NCBI GenBank assembly: GCA_947588775.1
Contig: CANPZQ010000017.1
Location: forward strand, 1 to 22,367
Source: an uncultured Clostridia bacterium
GTDB lineage: Bacteria; Bacillota; Clostridia; Oscillospirales; Ruminococcaceae
Reading direction: 5' to 3'
DNA length: 22,367 nt
Part shown: positions 13,974 to 20,775 of the stretch, piece by piece
Layout: every line of letters begins with the position of its first letter
Numbering within the stretch: position 1 is the stretch's first letter
Translations under genes and position numbers: made by a program
The notes under the pieces: generated by a model
Databases searched by the model: none
The model's input: only the letters and a program-made list of their open reading frames with translations
Told to the model about the DNA's origin: nothing

Positions 13974-14938
13974 TTTCGACGGCTCCTTTCGCTGTTATAC
14001 TGCTCGTAGGCTTTTACGATGTCCTGGACAAGCTTGTGGCGCACTACGTCCTTCTCGGAAAAATGGTTGATTCCGATGTCCTTGACGTTCTTTAAAACCT
14101 TTATCGCCTCGACAAGCCCCGATTTTCTCGGGTCGGCAAGGTCAATCTGCGTTACGTCGCCGGTTATCACCATCTTTGAATTGAACCCGAGGCGCGTCAG
14201 GAACATTTTCATCTGCTCGGGTGAAGTGTTCTGCGCCTCGTCAAGGATTATAAAGCTGTCGTCGAGAGTTCGCCCCCTCATGTACGCGAGAGGCGCGACC
14301 TCGATTGAGCCGCGCTCCTGAAGCCTTGCAAAGGTTTCCGCCCCGAGCATCTCATAAAGCGCGTCATAGAGCGGCCGCAGGTACGGGTCGACCTTGTTCT
14401 GCAAATCCCCCGGCAAAAATCCGAGCTTTTCGCCCGCCTCGACAGCGGGACGCGTGAGAATAATCTTGCTGACGGTATGCGCCTTGAACGCTCTTACCGC
14501 CATCGACACCGCCAAAAATGTCTTTCCGGTGCCGGCGGGGCCGATTCCGAAGGAAACGGTATTGTTTGAAATAGAGTCGATGTATTTTTTCTGGCCGAGG
14601 GTTTTCGGCTTGATGATTTTTCCGCTCGCGGTTACACAGATTCCGCCGTCAGAGAGCCCCGCAATTTCGTCGGGGTCGCCCTCGCCCGCCATTGAGATAA
14701 AATATCTGACCTGCTGGGCGGAAACGCTCTCTCCCCTCTCGGCGATTTTCAAAAGCCCGCTGAGGCAAGTAAACGCCTTTTCAACGCTTCTGTCCGGGCC
14801 GGTAATGCGAATGTCGCCGCCGCGGCTTAAAATATCCACCCCAAGCTCGCTCTGGATGATTTTTATGTTCTCGTCATAGCTGCCGAAAAGGTTGAGCATG
14901 GCGTCCATATTTGTTACAACGATTGACTTCTCGGACAT
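13970..14938 (-). CDS. phoH: PhoH-family ATPase
   Basis: 322 residues. The N-terminal ~110 residues include a KH-like RNA-binding region ('VDILSRGGDIRITGP'). The ATPase domain has Walker A 'GPAGTGKT' (133-140) and Walker B region 'FIILDEAQNTSPEQMKMFL', followed by 'KMVITGDVTQIDL'. It is often annotated as a phosphate-starvation protein, but in this cluster an RNA-related role with YbeY and Era is more likely. SD AAGGGGA is spaced well before ATG 14938. It is the first gene of the - strand housekeeping operon, driven by the promoter at 14977-15005. Confidence 0.95.
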   Translation of the reverse strand: MSEKSIVVTNMDAMLNLFGSYDENIKIIQSELGVDILSRGGDIRITGPDRSVEKAFTCLSGLLKIAERGESVSAQQVRYFISMAGEGDPDEIAGLSDGGICVTASGKIIKPKTLGQKKYIDSISNNTVSFGIGPAGTGKTFLAVSMAVRAFKAHTVSKIILTRPAVEAGEKLGFLPGDLQNKVDPYLRPLYDALYEMLGAETFARLQERGSIEVAPLAYMRGRTLDDSFIILDEAQNTSPEQMKMFLTRLGFNSKMVITGDVTQIDLADPRKSGLVEAIKVLKNVKDIGINHFSEKDVVRHKLVQDIVKAYEQYNSERSRRK

Positions 14939-14976
14939 TCAGAATTCCCCTTCCGCAAAAAAGCGTTTATGAGAAT

Positions 14977-15005
14977 ATTATAACAGATTTGTCCGAGGAT
15001 TTCAA
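14977..15005 (-). promoter_or_regulatory. Sigma-A promoter of the phoH-ybeY-era-yqzL-recO-mutS2-xer operon
   Basis: On the - strand: -35 TTGAAA (15005-15000), 17-bp spacer, -10 TATAAT (14982-14977); predicted start near 14970. It begins 5 bp after the yqfD stop codon, so the housekeeping genes can be expressed in growing cells independently of the sporulation genes upstream. No terminator is visible between yqfD and this promoter. Confidence 0.9.
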
Positions 15006-15009
15006 CCCT

Positions 15010-16176
15010 TTAATCGATATAAATCTCCGATACTTCGCCGATTTGCCCCTCTAAAACGTAATCCGCCGAAAGGGTAACGCCGTCGCCGTCCCGAACCTCG
15101 GAAACCTCCCTTGAAATGATCTTCTGCCCCGAAAGAAAGTTCTTTTCGTAAAGCTCAAGCCGCCGGTACAGGCTTTTTAACGCCTCCGCGTCTGAATAGT
15201 CCTTTTCGTCCTCAATCAGCTCGGTATAGGCGGCCGTTTCGATTGAAAACGGCAATGTAATGCCAAAAAGCTTTACAGGTATGCTTTCGGTTACAATTTC
15301 ATAGTTTGCCCCGTCTTTGAGAAGTCCCGACGGCAGCGGGATTTCAAGCTCGAAAAATTTCAGAGAGCGGCGGTAAACCGTTTCGCCGTGAATCTGCGAT
15401 ATTTCGCGGTATTTCTGGGAAAATTCGGCGCGCTGCTCATACCTTCCGACGATATTTGCGCGGGAGTGAAAATACCTTGCCGGCCCGGTTTCATACTCGA
15501 CAAGCCCGCTGACAAGCAGTTGGCCTTTACAAACCGCGTCGCCGACGAGGACTTTAAGCTGTCCCGTCATAACATCGGCTTTAACAATTACAGCGTCCCT
15601 GTCCGAAACGATATTTGAGGGAATACGCGTGTTTTCGGCGGGAAGCCTGTTGGTAGCCATGCTGACGTTGACATAAACCACCGAGCCGACGTTCCCGATT
15701 GAAGCCCACGCTACGCTGTCCGACTGCGCGACAAGGCCGGCGGAAAGCTTCAAAAAGTTCACCGACGGGATATATGTCCCCGCGCGAACGCCCTCCGCAG
15801 AAAGAATCTGGCGGATTTCCGCCTTTTGCGCGTCGTCCGCCGGGCCGACAATCTCAACCTTCATGACGGTGTTCGAGAGATAAAATATAAGCGCGCTGGC
15901 GGCCAACGCCCCCGTCAAAAAGCCGAACCGCCTGAAATATTTTTTAAGCCTGAAAAACACGCCGCGCGTTTTTATGACTTCAAAAACGCAGTCGCTTTGG
16001 CTGCAAAGGCTTTCGGCTTTACGAAGCTGCGAGCCCGGAATTGTCGCAAACAGCGAATCTCCGCTTTCGTAAAGAGAAATAACTTTACACTGCTTATACA
16101 GCTCTTCCGATAAAAGATTAACGTCGAAGCCGTCGATTTTAAGCGTAACCGAACCGAAAATAACCGAGTCAATCAT
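15010..16176 (-). CDS. yqfD: Sporulation protein YqfD
   Basis: 388 residues from ATG 16176; TTG 16179 one codon upstream has slightly better spacing from GGAGG (16188-16192) and cannot be excluded. The N-terminal ~80 residues ('LYKQCKVISLYESGDSLFAT') are cytoplasmic. One membrane segment at about 84-102 ('FGFLTGALAASALIFYL') follows, then a large domain starting 'VMKVEIVGPADDAQKAEIRQ', POTRA-like in appearance. YqfD is a conserved sporulation protein, under sigma-E in Bacillus, acting at the mother-cell side of the forespore. It is 6 bp from yqfC and almost certainly co-transcribed with it. Confidence 0.93.
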   Translation of the reverse strand: MIDSVIFGSVTLKIDGFDVNLLSEELYKQCKVISLYESGDSLFATIPGSQLRKAESLCSQSDCVFEVIKTRGVFFRLKKYFRRFGFLTGALAASALIFYLSNTVMKVEIVGPADDAQKAEIRQILSAEGVRAGTYIPSVNFLKLSAGLVAQSDSVAWASIGNVGSVVYVNVSMATNRLPAENTRIPSNIVSDRDAVIVKADVMTGQLKVLVGDAVCKGQLLVSGLVEYETGPARYFHSRANIVGRYEQRAEFSQKYREISQIHGETVYRRSLKFFELEIPLPSGLLKDGANYEIVTESIPVKLFGITLPFSIETAAYTELIEDEKDYSDAEALKSLYRRLELYEKNFLSGQKIISREVSEVRDGDGVTLSADYVLEGQIGEVSEIYID

Positions 16177-16182
16177 CAATCA

Positions 16183-16458
16183 TCAATCCTCCGCCGCCCG
16201 CCTTTCGGAAAGCTCTATTGAGCTGATTTTTCCCGAAATTTTTACAACGCCCTCGCGAAAGCTCGACATCTCAAGCTCCTCGCCCCAGACGGTCACGTCG
16301 CCGTCCCGCGTTTTCACCCTCGACATAATCTCGTTGCACTCGTAGACGTGCGTGACGTTCTCAATCAGGGCCTCCCGCCCGGCGTTCACAGTCACGCAGG
16401 AGTCCATGAACGCGGCGGCGAGGGCTTTTTTTCGCATTTTTTCAAAGAAATCCGACAT
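16183..16458 (-). CDS. yqfC: YabP/YqfC-family sporulation protein
   Basis: 91 residues. 'VNAGREALIENVTHVYECNE' and 'MSRVKTRDGDVTVWGEELEM' are the beta-strand pairs typical of the YabP/YqfC family. SD GGGAGG stands 6 nt before ATG 16458. The adjacency yqfC-yqfD-phoH is conserved across spore-forming Firmicutes and supports the naming. A small protein required in the mother-cell programme; its mechanism is not known. Confidence 0.93.
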   Translation of the reverse strand: MSDFFEKMRKKALAAAFMDSCVTVNAGREALIENVTHVYECNEIMSRVKTRDGDVTVWGEELEMSSFREGVVKISGKISSIELSERRAAED

Positions 16459-16477
16459 TCTGTGCCTCCCAAAAAAT

Positions 16478-16526
16478 TGCCTGATAAATTATACTCGCCC
16501 GCGGTCAGGCATAGAATTATCAGACA
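16478..16526. promoter_or_regulatory. Divergent yqfC/ylbJ control region: sigma-E-like promoter and inverted repeat
   Basis: On the + strand CATAGAAT (16510-16517) matches a sigma-E -10 (about CATACAAT), with ATA (16491-16493) 16 bp upstream as -35, driving ylbJ. On the - strand TATAAT (16493-16488) precedes yqfC. The two promoters overlap. An imperfect inverted repeat, TGCCTGATAA (16478-16487) and TTATCAGACA (16517-16526; 9 of 10 bases complementary), frames both, and a second pair GCCTGA/TCAGGC lies inside. This fits shared mother-cell control of two sporulation transcripts; the sigma assignment is by eye. Confidence 0.5.
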
Positions 16527-16547
16527 AACTTTTCGGAGGGACGCAAA

Positions 16548-17561
16548 ATGAAGGCAAAAATCGGGGATATTTTAACGCTCTTCGCGCTTTTGGGAACAAT
16601 CGCCGCGATGATAATTTTTGAGGGCGAGGTTTCGGAGGCGGTTCGGCAGTCGCTCGAGGCGTGCGCATATTCAATCGTCCCGTCGCTCTTTGCGGTGATG
16701 GTCCTTTCGACCGCAATTTCAAAAAGCGGTGCGGTCGGGCGGATTTTTTCGGGAAAACGGCTTAACGCCGACGTTTTCACGGCCTTTTTTCTCGGAAACA
16801 TCGGCGGTTACCCCGTCGGCGCGAAGCTTCTCTCCGAGGCCGTTTCTGACGGGCGGCTGACAAAAGATGAGGCCGCCAAGGCCTCGGGATTTTGCTATGG
16901 CGCGGGGCCGGCTTTTGCAGCGGGAATCGCCGGGACGGCGGTTTTCGGGGACGCTCGCTTCGGGCTTTTCGCGCTTTTGGCGAATATTCTGGCAAACGTC
17001 ACGCTCTACGGCGTTTATCTTCTCAAAAACAAGGTGACAACAAAAAAATCCTACGAAACGCGCGGCGGATTTTCGTCGTCGGTAATGGTTGAAAGCGTAG
17101 CCTCCGCGACATCGGCGATGATAACCGTCTGCTCAATGATAGTCTTTTTCGCGGCAATCAGGGCGGTTCTTCAAATGCTCTTTCCCTCGCTTTTAAGTAA
17201 TGAATTTTTCCCCGCGCTGCTTGAAATATCAAATATATCCCGCCTCGGCAGCTGTAAAGGCATTTCGCTTGCCATTGTCGCTATGCTCCTTTCTTTCGGC
17301 GGTTTATGCGTGAATTTGCAGGTCGTTTCGATTATCGGCGGGCGGTTCAGTGTAAAGCAATTTTTCTTTACACGCATATTTGCGATACTTTTAAGCGGAA
17401 TTTACGCCCTCGGAATCGAAAGGCTGACGACGGCGATGGGCTGGGTACGTGAGGCTTCGACAAAAATAAGGCTGAGCCGAAGCCCGAGCCTTATTCCGAT
17501 TATCTGCGTTGCGGCGATGGTTTTCATCACCTTAAGCTACAGCCGCAAAGAGCGGTTTTAG
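16548..17561 (+). CDS. ylbJ: YlbJ-like sporulation integral membrane protein
   Basis: 337 residues, polytopic. It has a nucleoside-transporter-gate-like layout: 'CAYSIVPSLFAVMVLSTAIS', 'FFLGNIGGYPVGAKLLSEAV' (the G-x-P-x-G-A motif), 'GFCYGAGPAFAAGIAGTAVF', then paired helices around 190-330. This matches the YlbJ/SpoVV group, proposed to take part in dipicolinic acid transport into the forespore in Bacillus. GGAGG lies 8 nt before the ATG. It sits alone on the + strand between two - strand operons, divergent from yqfC. Its stop overlaps the gatB stop by 4 bp, and its last 100 bp contain the likely terminator of the gat operon on the other strand. Its own terminator was not found. Confidence 0.85.
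   Translation: MKAKIGDILTLFALLGTIAAMIIFEGEVSEAVRQSLEACAYSIVPSLFAVMVLSTAISKSGAVGRIFSGKRLNADVFTAFFLGNIGGYPVGAKLLSEAVSDGRLTKDEAAKASGFCYGAGPAFAAGIAGTAVFGDARFGLFALLANILANVTLYGVYLLKNKVTTKKSYETRGGFSSSVMVESVASATSAMITVCSMIVFFAAIRAVLQMLFPSLLSNEFFPALLEISNISRLGSCKGISLAIVAMLLSFGGLCVNLQVVSIIGGRFSVKQFFFTRIFAILLSGIYALGIERLTTAMGWVREASTKIRLSRSPSLIPIICVAAMVFITLSYSRKERF
17462..17495 (-). terminator. Intrinsic terminator of ligA-gatCAB, inside the ylbJ coding sequence
   Basis: Read on the - strand: 9-bp stem AATAAGGCT (17495-17487) / AGCCTTATT (17473-17465), plus an inner GGGC(TTCG)GCTC stem-loop with the stable UUCG tetraloop and one bulged C. It ends in TTATTTTTG. It lies about 63 nt after the gatB stop, within the 3' end of ylbJ. 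On the + strand no T-run follows, so it should act in one direction only. Confidence 0.75.
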
Positions 17562-19000
17562 CCCCTTTCGGCGAGCTTTTTGAGGATTATCTCCTTCATC
17601 GCGCCGGGGTTTGCCTTGCCCTTCGAGGCTTTCATGCATTGACCGACGAGGTAGCCGAGCGCGTTTGTCTTTCCGCCGAGATAGTCGGCGACGGATTTTT
17701 CGTTTGCCGCCAAAACCTCGTCGGCAATCGCCTCGAGAGCCGATTCGTCCGAAACCTGCGCGAGGCCCTTTTCCTCGATAATGGCCTTAATATCCGCCTT
17801 TTCGCGGACAATTATATCGAAAACCGTTTTTCCGGCGGCGGTGGAAATTTTCCCGTCGGCGATGTAGTTGACAAGCTCCGCCATGCTTTCCGGCGTAAGG
17901 CAGGTATCCTCAATCGCGGTCCCCTCGTTCATAAATTTGGAAATTTCGCCCAAAACCCAGTTCGCCAGAAGCTTCGGCGAGCGGCAGCCCGCGTCTATGC
18001 AGCTTTCAAAGAACGCCGATTTTTCCACTACGTCGACAATCATAGCCGCGTCGTAGTGGCTGAGGCCGAAGCTCTCGACATAGCGGACAATTTTCGCGTT
18101 CGGAAGCTCTGGAAGGGTTTCTTTGAGCTCCCTGACCTTCTCTTCGGGAACGACGATTGTCAAAAGGTCCGGCTCGGGGAAGTAGCGGTAGTCCTGCGCG
18201 TCCTCCTTTGTTCTCATCGAAACGCTTACGCCCTTCTGGTCGTCCCAACGGCGGGTTTCCTGCGTGACGACGCCTCCCGCCTCCAGAATTTCTATCTGGC
18301 GGTTGGCCTCATAGTCGATTCCCCTGACCGCCGCCGAGAAGCTGTTCACGTTTTTCATTTCGCAGCGCGTGCCGAAGGGCGTGCCGGGCTTATGAACCGA
18401 AACGTTTACGTCGCAGCGAATCGAGCCCTCCTGCATCTTGCAGTCGGAGATGTCGATGTACTTCAAAATCGAGCGGACGGTTTCAAGGTAGGCTTTCGCC
18501 TCGTCGGAGCCGCGCATGTCCGGCTTTGAAACGATTTCAATAAGCGGAACGCCGCAGCGGTTGAAATCTACCAGCGAGCCGTCGAATTTGTCGGAATGAA
18601 GGAGCTTTCCCGCGTCCTCCTCGATGTGTATTCTCTCAATTCCGATTCTTTTTACCTCGCCGCCGTCCATGATTACGTCCAAATAGCCGTTCTGGCAGAG
18701 CGGAATATCCGCCTGAGAAATCTGGTAGGACTTCGGAAGGTCGGGGTAGAAGTAGTTCTTTCTGTCCTGCTTGCAGATTCTGTTTATGGAGCAGTTCAGC
18801 GCGTGGCCCATTTTAATCGCGTATTCCACGACTTTTTCGTTCAATGTCGGGAGCGTTCCCGGCATACCGAGGCAAATCGGGCAAACCTGAGTGTTGACCT
18901 CAAGCCCGAAGGAGTTGCGGCAATTGCAGTAAATTTTCGTCTTTGTGTTAAGCTCGGCGTGGACCTCAAGTCCGACGACGACTTCATAGCCCTTAATCAT
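17558..19000 (-). CDS. gatB: Asp-tRNA(Asn)/Glu-tRNA(Gln) amidotransferase subunit B
   Basis: 480 residues from ATG 19000 ('MIKGYEVVVGLEVHAELNTK'). The frame is open 63 bp further upstream but AAGGAGGG (19009-19016) fixes this start. Features: 'KIYCNC' and 'CPICLGMPGTLP' (zinc-site cysteines), 'RKNYFYPDLPKSYQISQ', 'EEDAGKLLH', 'DFNRCGVPLIEIVSKPDM', and the C-terminal GatB/YqeY tail domain with 'VGQCMKASKGKANPG'. It phosphorylates the carboxyl of misacylated Glu-tRNA(Gln) or Asp-tRNA(Asn) using ATP before amidation. Last gene of the operon; tail-to-tail 4-bp overlap with ylbJ. Confidence 0.97.
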   Translation of the reverse strand: MIKGYEVVVGLEVHAELNTKTKIYCNCRNSFGLEVNTQVCPICLGMPGTLPTLNEKVVEYAIKMGHALNCSINRICKQDRKNYFYPDLPKSYQISQADIPLCQNGYLDVIMDGGEVKRIGIERIHIEEDAGKLLHSDKFDGSLVDFNRCGVPLIEIVSKPDMRGSDEAKAYLETVRSILKYIDISDCKMQEGSIRCDVNVSVHKPGTPFGTRCEMKNVNSFSAAVRGIDYEANRQIEILEAGGVVTQETRRWDDQKGVSVSMRTKEDAQDYRYFPEPDLLTIVVPEEKVRELKETLPELPNAKIVRYVESFGLSHYDAAMIVDVVEKSAFFESCIDAGCRSPKLLANWVLGEISKFMNEGTAIEDTCLTPESMAELVNYIADGKISTAAGKTVFDIIVREKADIKAIIEEKGLAQVSDESALEAIADEVLAANEKSVADYLGGKTNALGYLVGQCMKASKGKANPGAMKEIILKKLAERG

Positions 19001-19016
19001 CTCAATCGCCCTCCTT

Positions 19017-20477
19017 TTAAAGCTTCGGCCGCCTGAACCCGCCGAACGCGTTTTCATGCGCATACGCGAGGTTCAGAATGGTCTGCTCGTCGAATTTTCT
19101 TCCGATAATCTGCATTCCGTAGGGAAGCCCTGCCGCCGAATATCCGCAGGGAACGCTCACTGCCGGAAGCCCCGCTATGTTTACGGTAACGGTGCATATG
19201 TCGGCGGCGTACATAGCGAGCGGGTCGGAGATTCTGTCGCCGATTTTAAACGCTTCGGACGGCGAAGTCGGGGTTACGATAACGTCGACCGATTTAAACG
19301 CGTCGGTGAATTCCTGCCTTATTCTCTTTTGCAGGAGCTTCGCTTTTTTGTAGTATGCGTCGAAGTAACCGGAGCTTAAAACGAAGGTTCCGAGCATTAT
19401 GCGGCGTTTAACCTCTCGTCCGAAGCCCTCGCTGCGGGTTTTTTCGTACATGTCGATAAGCCCGTCGCAGTCCTTTGCGCGATAGCCGTACTTTACGCCG
19501 TCAAAGCGGGCGAGGTTCGATGAAGCCTCCGCGCAGGCGATGATGTAATATGCCGAAAGCGCGTATCCCGTCGACGGAAGCGAAACGGCGACGGCCTTCG
19601 CTCCCCTCTTTTCAAGCTCGCGAACGCTGTTCATTACGGCTTCGGCGACCTCGGGCTTTACGCCCTTTCCGAAATATTCCTTTGGAACGCCGATTTTTAA
19701 GCCGTCGACGTCGTCCGAAAGCCCGTCGTAGAGCGACGAATAGGTTCTGTTTGCGCTTGTGGCGTCCATCGGGTCGTGACCCTGAATTTCGTCCTGCAAG
19801 AGAGCTACATCCTTGACGCAGCGGCCGAAGGGGCCTATTTGGTCGAGGGAGCTCGCAAAAGCTACAAGCCCGTAGCGCGAAACGCTGCCGTATGTGGGCT
19901 TAAGCCCGACAACGCCGCAGAGCGACGCGGGCTGTCTTATCGAACCGCCGGTATCGGAGCCGAGCGCGACCACCGCTTCGCAGGATGAAACCGCCGCCGC
20001 CGAGCCCCCCGACGAGCCGCCCGGAACGCAGGTGAGGTCGAAGGGGTTTTTCGTTGTGACAAAATATGAATTTTCGGTGGAGGAGCCCATCGCGAACTCG
20101 TCCATATTGAGCTTTCCGGAAATAACGCAGCCGGCGCGGGAGAGCCTGTCCATAACCGTCGCGTTAAAGACGGGGACGTAGTTTTCAAGCATTTTCGAGG
20201 CGCAGGTTGTAGCGATTCCCTTGGTGGAAATATTGTCCTTGATTCCGACGGGAATTCCGGCAAGGCGGGATTTAGCCTCGCTCGAGGCGATTAGCCTGTC
20301 CGCCTCCTCCGCCATTTTTATTGAAGCCTCGCCGTCGGTAAAGAGGTACGCGTTGATTTTGCCGTCGATTTCCTCCTTGCGCTCCAAAACGGATTTTGTG
20401 AGCTCGACCGAGGAAATTTTTCTTTCGGAAAGCATTTCGGAAAGCTCGTATGCGTTATATTCACAGAGTTTTTTCAT
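19017..20477 (-). CDS. gatA: Asp-tRNA(Asn)/Glu-tRNA(Gln) amidotransferase subunit A
   Basis: 486 residues from ATG 20477 ('MKKLCEYNAYELSEML'), set by GAGGAGG about 9 nt upstream. Amidase signature family: Lys80 ('GIKDN'), Ser155 ('PGGSSGGS') and nucleophile Ser179 ('DTGGSIRQPA') form the Ser-cisSer-Lys triad, one residue offset from the Staphylococcus enzyme numbering. It releases ammonia from glutamine and channels it to GatB. The gap to gatC is 13 bp with the SD overlapping the gatC stop; the gap to gatB is 16 bp. Confidence 0.97.
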   Translation of the reverse strand: MKKLCEYNAYELSEMLSERKISSVELTKSVLERKEEIDGKINAYLFTDGEASIKMAEEADRLIASSEAKSRLAGIPVGIKDNISTKGIATTCASKMLENYVPVFNATVMDRLSRAGCVISGKLNMDEFAMGSSTENSYFVTTKNPFDLTCVPGGSSGGSAAAVSSCEAVVALGSDTGGSIRQPASLCGVVGLKPTYGSVSRYGLVAFASSLDQIGPFGRCVKDVALLQDEIQGHDPMDATSANRTYSSLYDGLSDDVDGLKIGVPKEYFGKGVKPEVAEAVMNSVRELEKRGAKAVAVSLPSTGYALSAYYIIACAEASSNLARFDGVKYGYRAKDCDGLIDMYEKTRSEGFGREVKRRIMLGTFVLSSGYFDAYYKKAKLLQKRIRQEFTDAFKSVDVIVTPTSPSEAFKIGDRISDPLAMYAADICTVTVNIAGLPAVSVPCGYSAAGLPYGMQIIGRKFDEQTILNLAYAHENAFGGFRRPKL

Positions 20478-20490
20478 TTTAAACGCCTCC

Positions 20491-20760
20491 TCAGTCAACG
20501 GTCTTAGGCACGACTACGCAGCCGGCGACGGTTTTCGGCGCGTTTTTCAAAATTTCGTCGCGCGAAAAACATTTTTCCCCGAGCTCGTCCGCCCTCAGCG
20601 TCATAGCCTCGGCGGGGTCGACCGTAAGCTCGTCCTCGATGTCGGGCATCGCCTCGACCATGGCGATTATATCCGCCATTTCCTTTTCGTATCCCGCAAG
20701 CTCGCTGTCGTCGATTCTGAGGCGGGAGAGCTTTGCGATGTGTCTGATGTCAATATCCAT
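20491..20760 (-). CDS. gatC: Asp-tRNA(Asn)/Glu-tRNA(Gln) amidotransferase subunit C
   Basis: 89 residues. The N-terminus 'IRHIAKLSRLRIDDSELAGY' and the C-terminal 'LRADELGEKCFSRDEILKNA' are the standard GatC features; GatC wraps around the GatA/GatB interface and stabilises the complex. GGAGG lies 6 nt before the ATG. It lies 15 bp after ligA and is first of the three gat genes. Confidence 0.95.
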   Translation of the reverse strand: MDIDIRHIAKLSRLRIDDSELAGYEKEMADIIAMVEAMPDIEDELTVDPAEAMTLRADELGEKCFSRDEILKNAPKTVAGCVVVPKTVD

Positions 20761-20775
20761 AACTGTCCTCCGAAT

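Noticed and set aside
17639..18529. Long open frame on the + strand opposite gatB
   Set aside because: Same reason: an antisense shadow of an intact, motif-complete gatB, with no start signal or domain.
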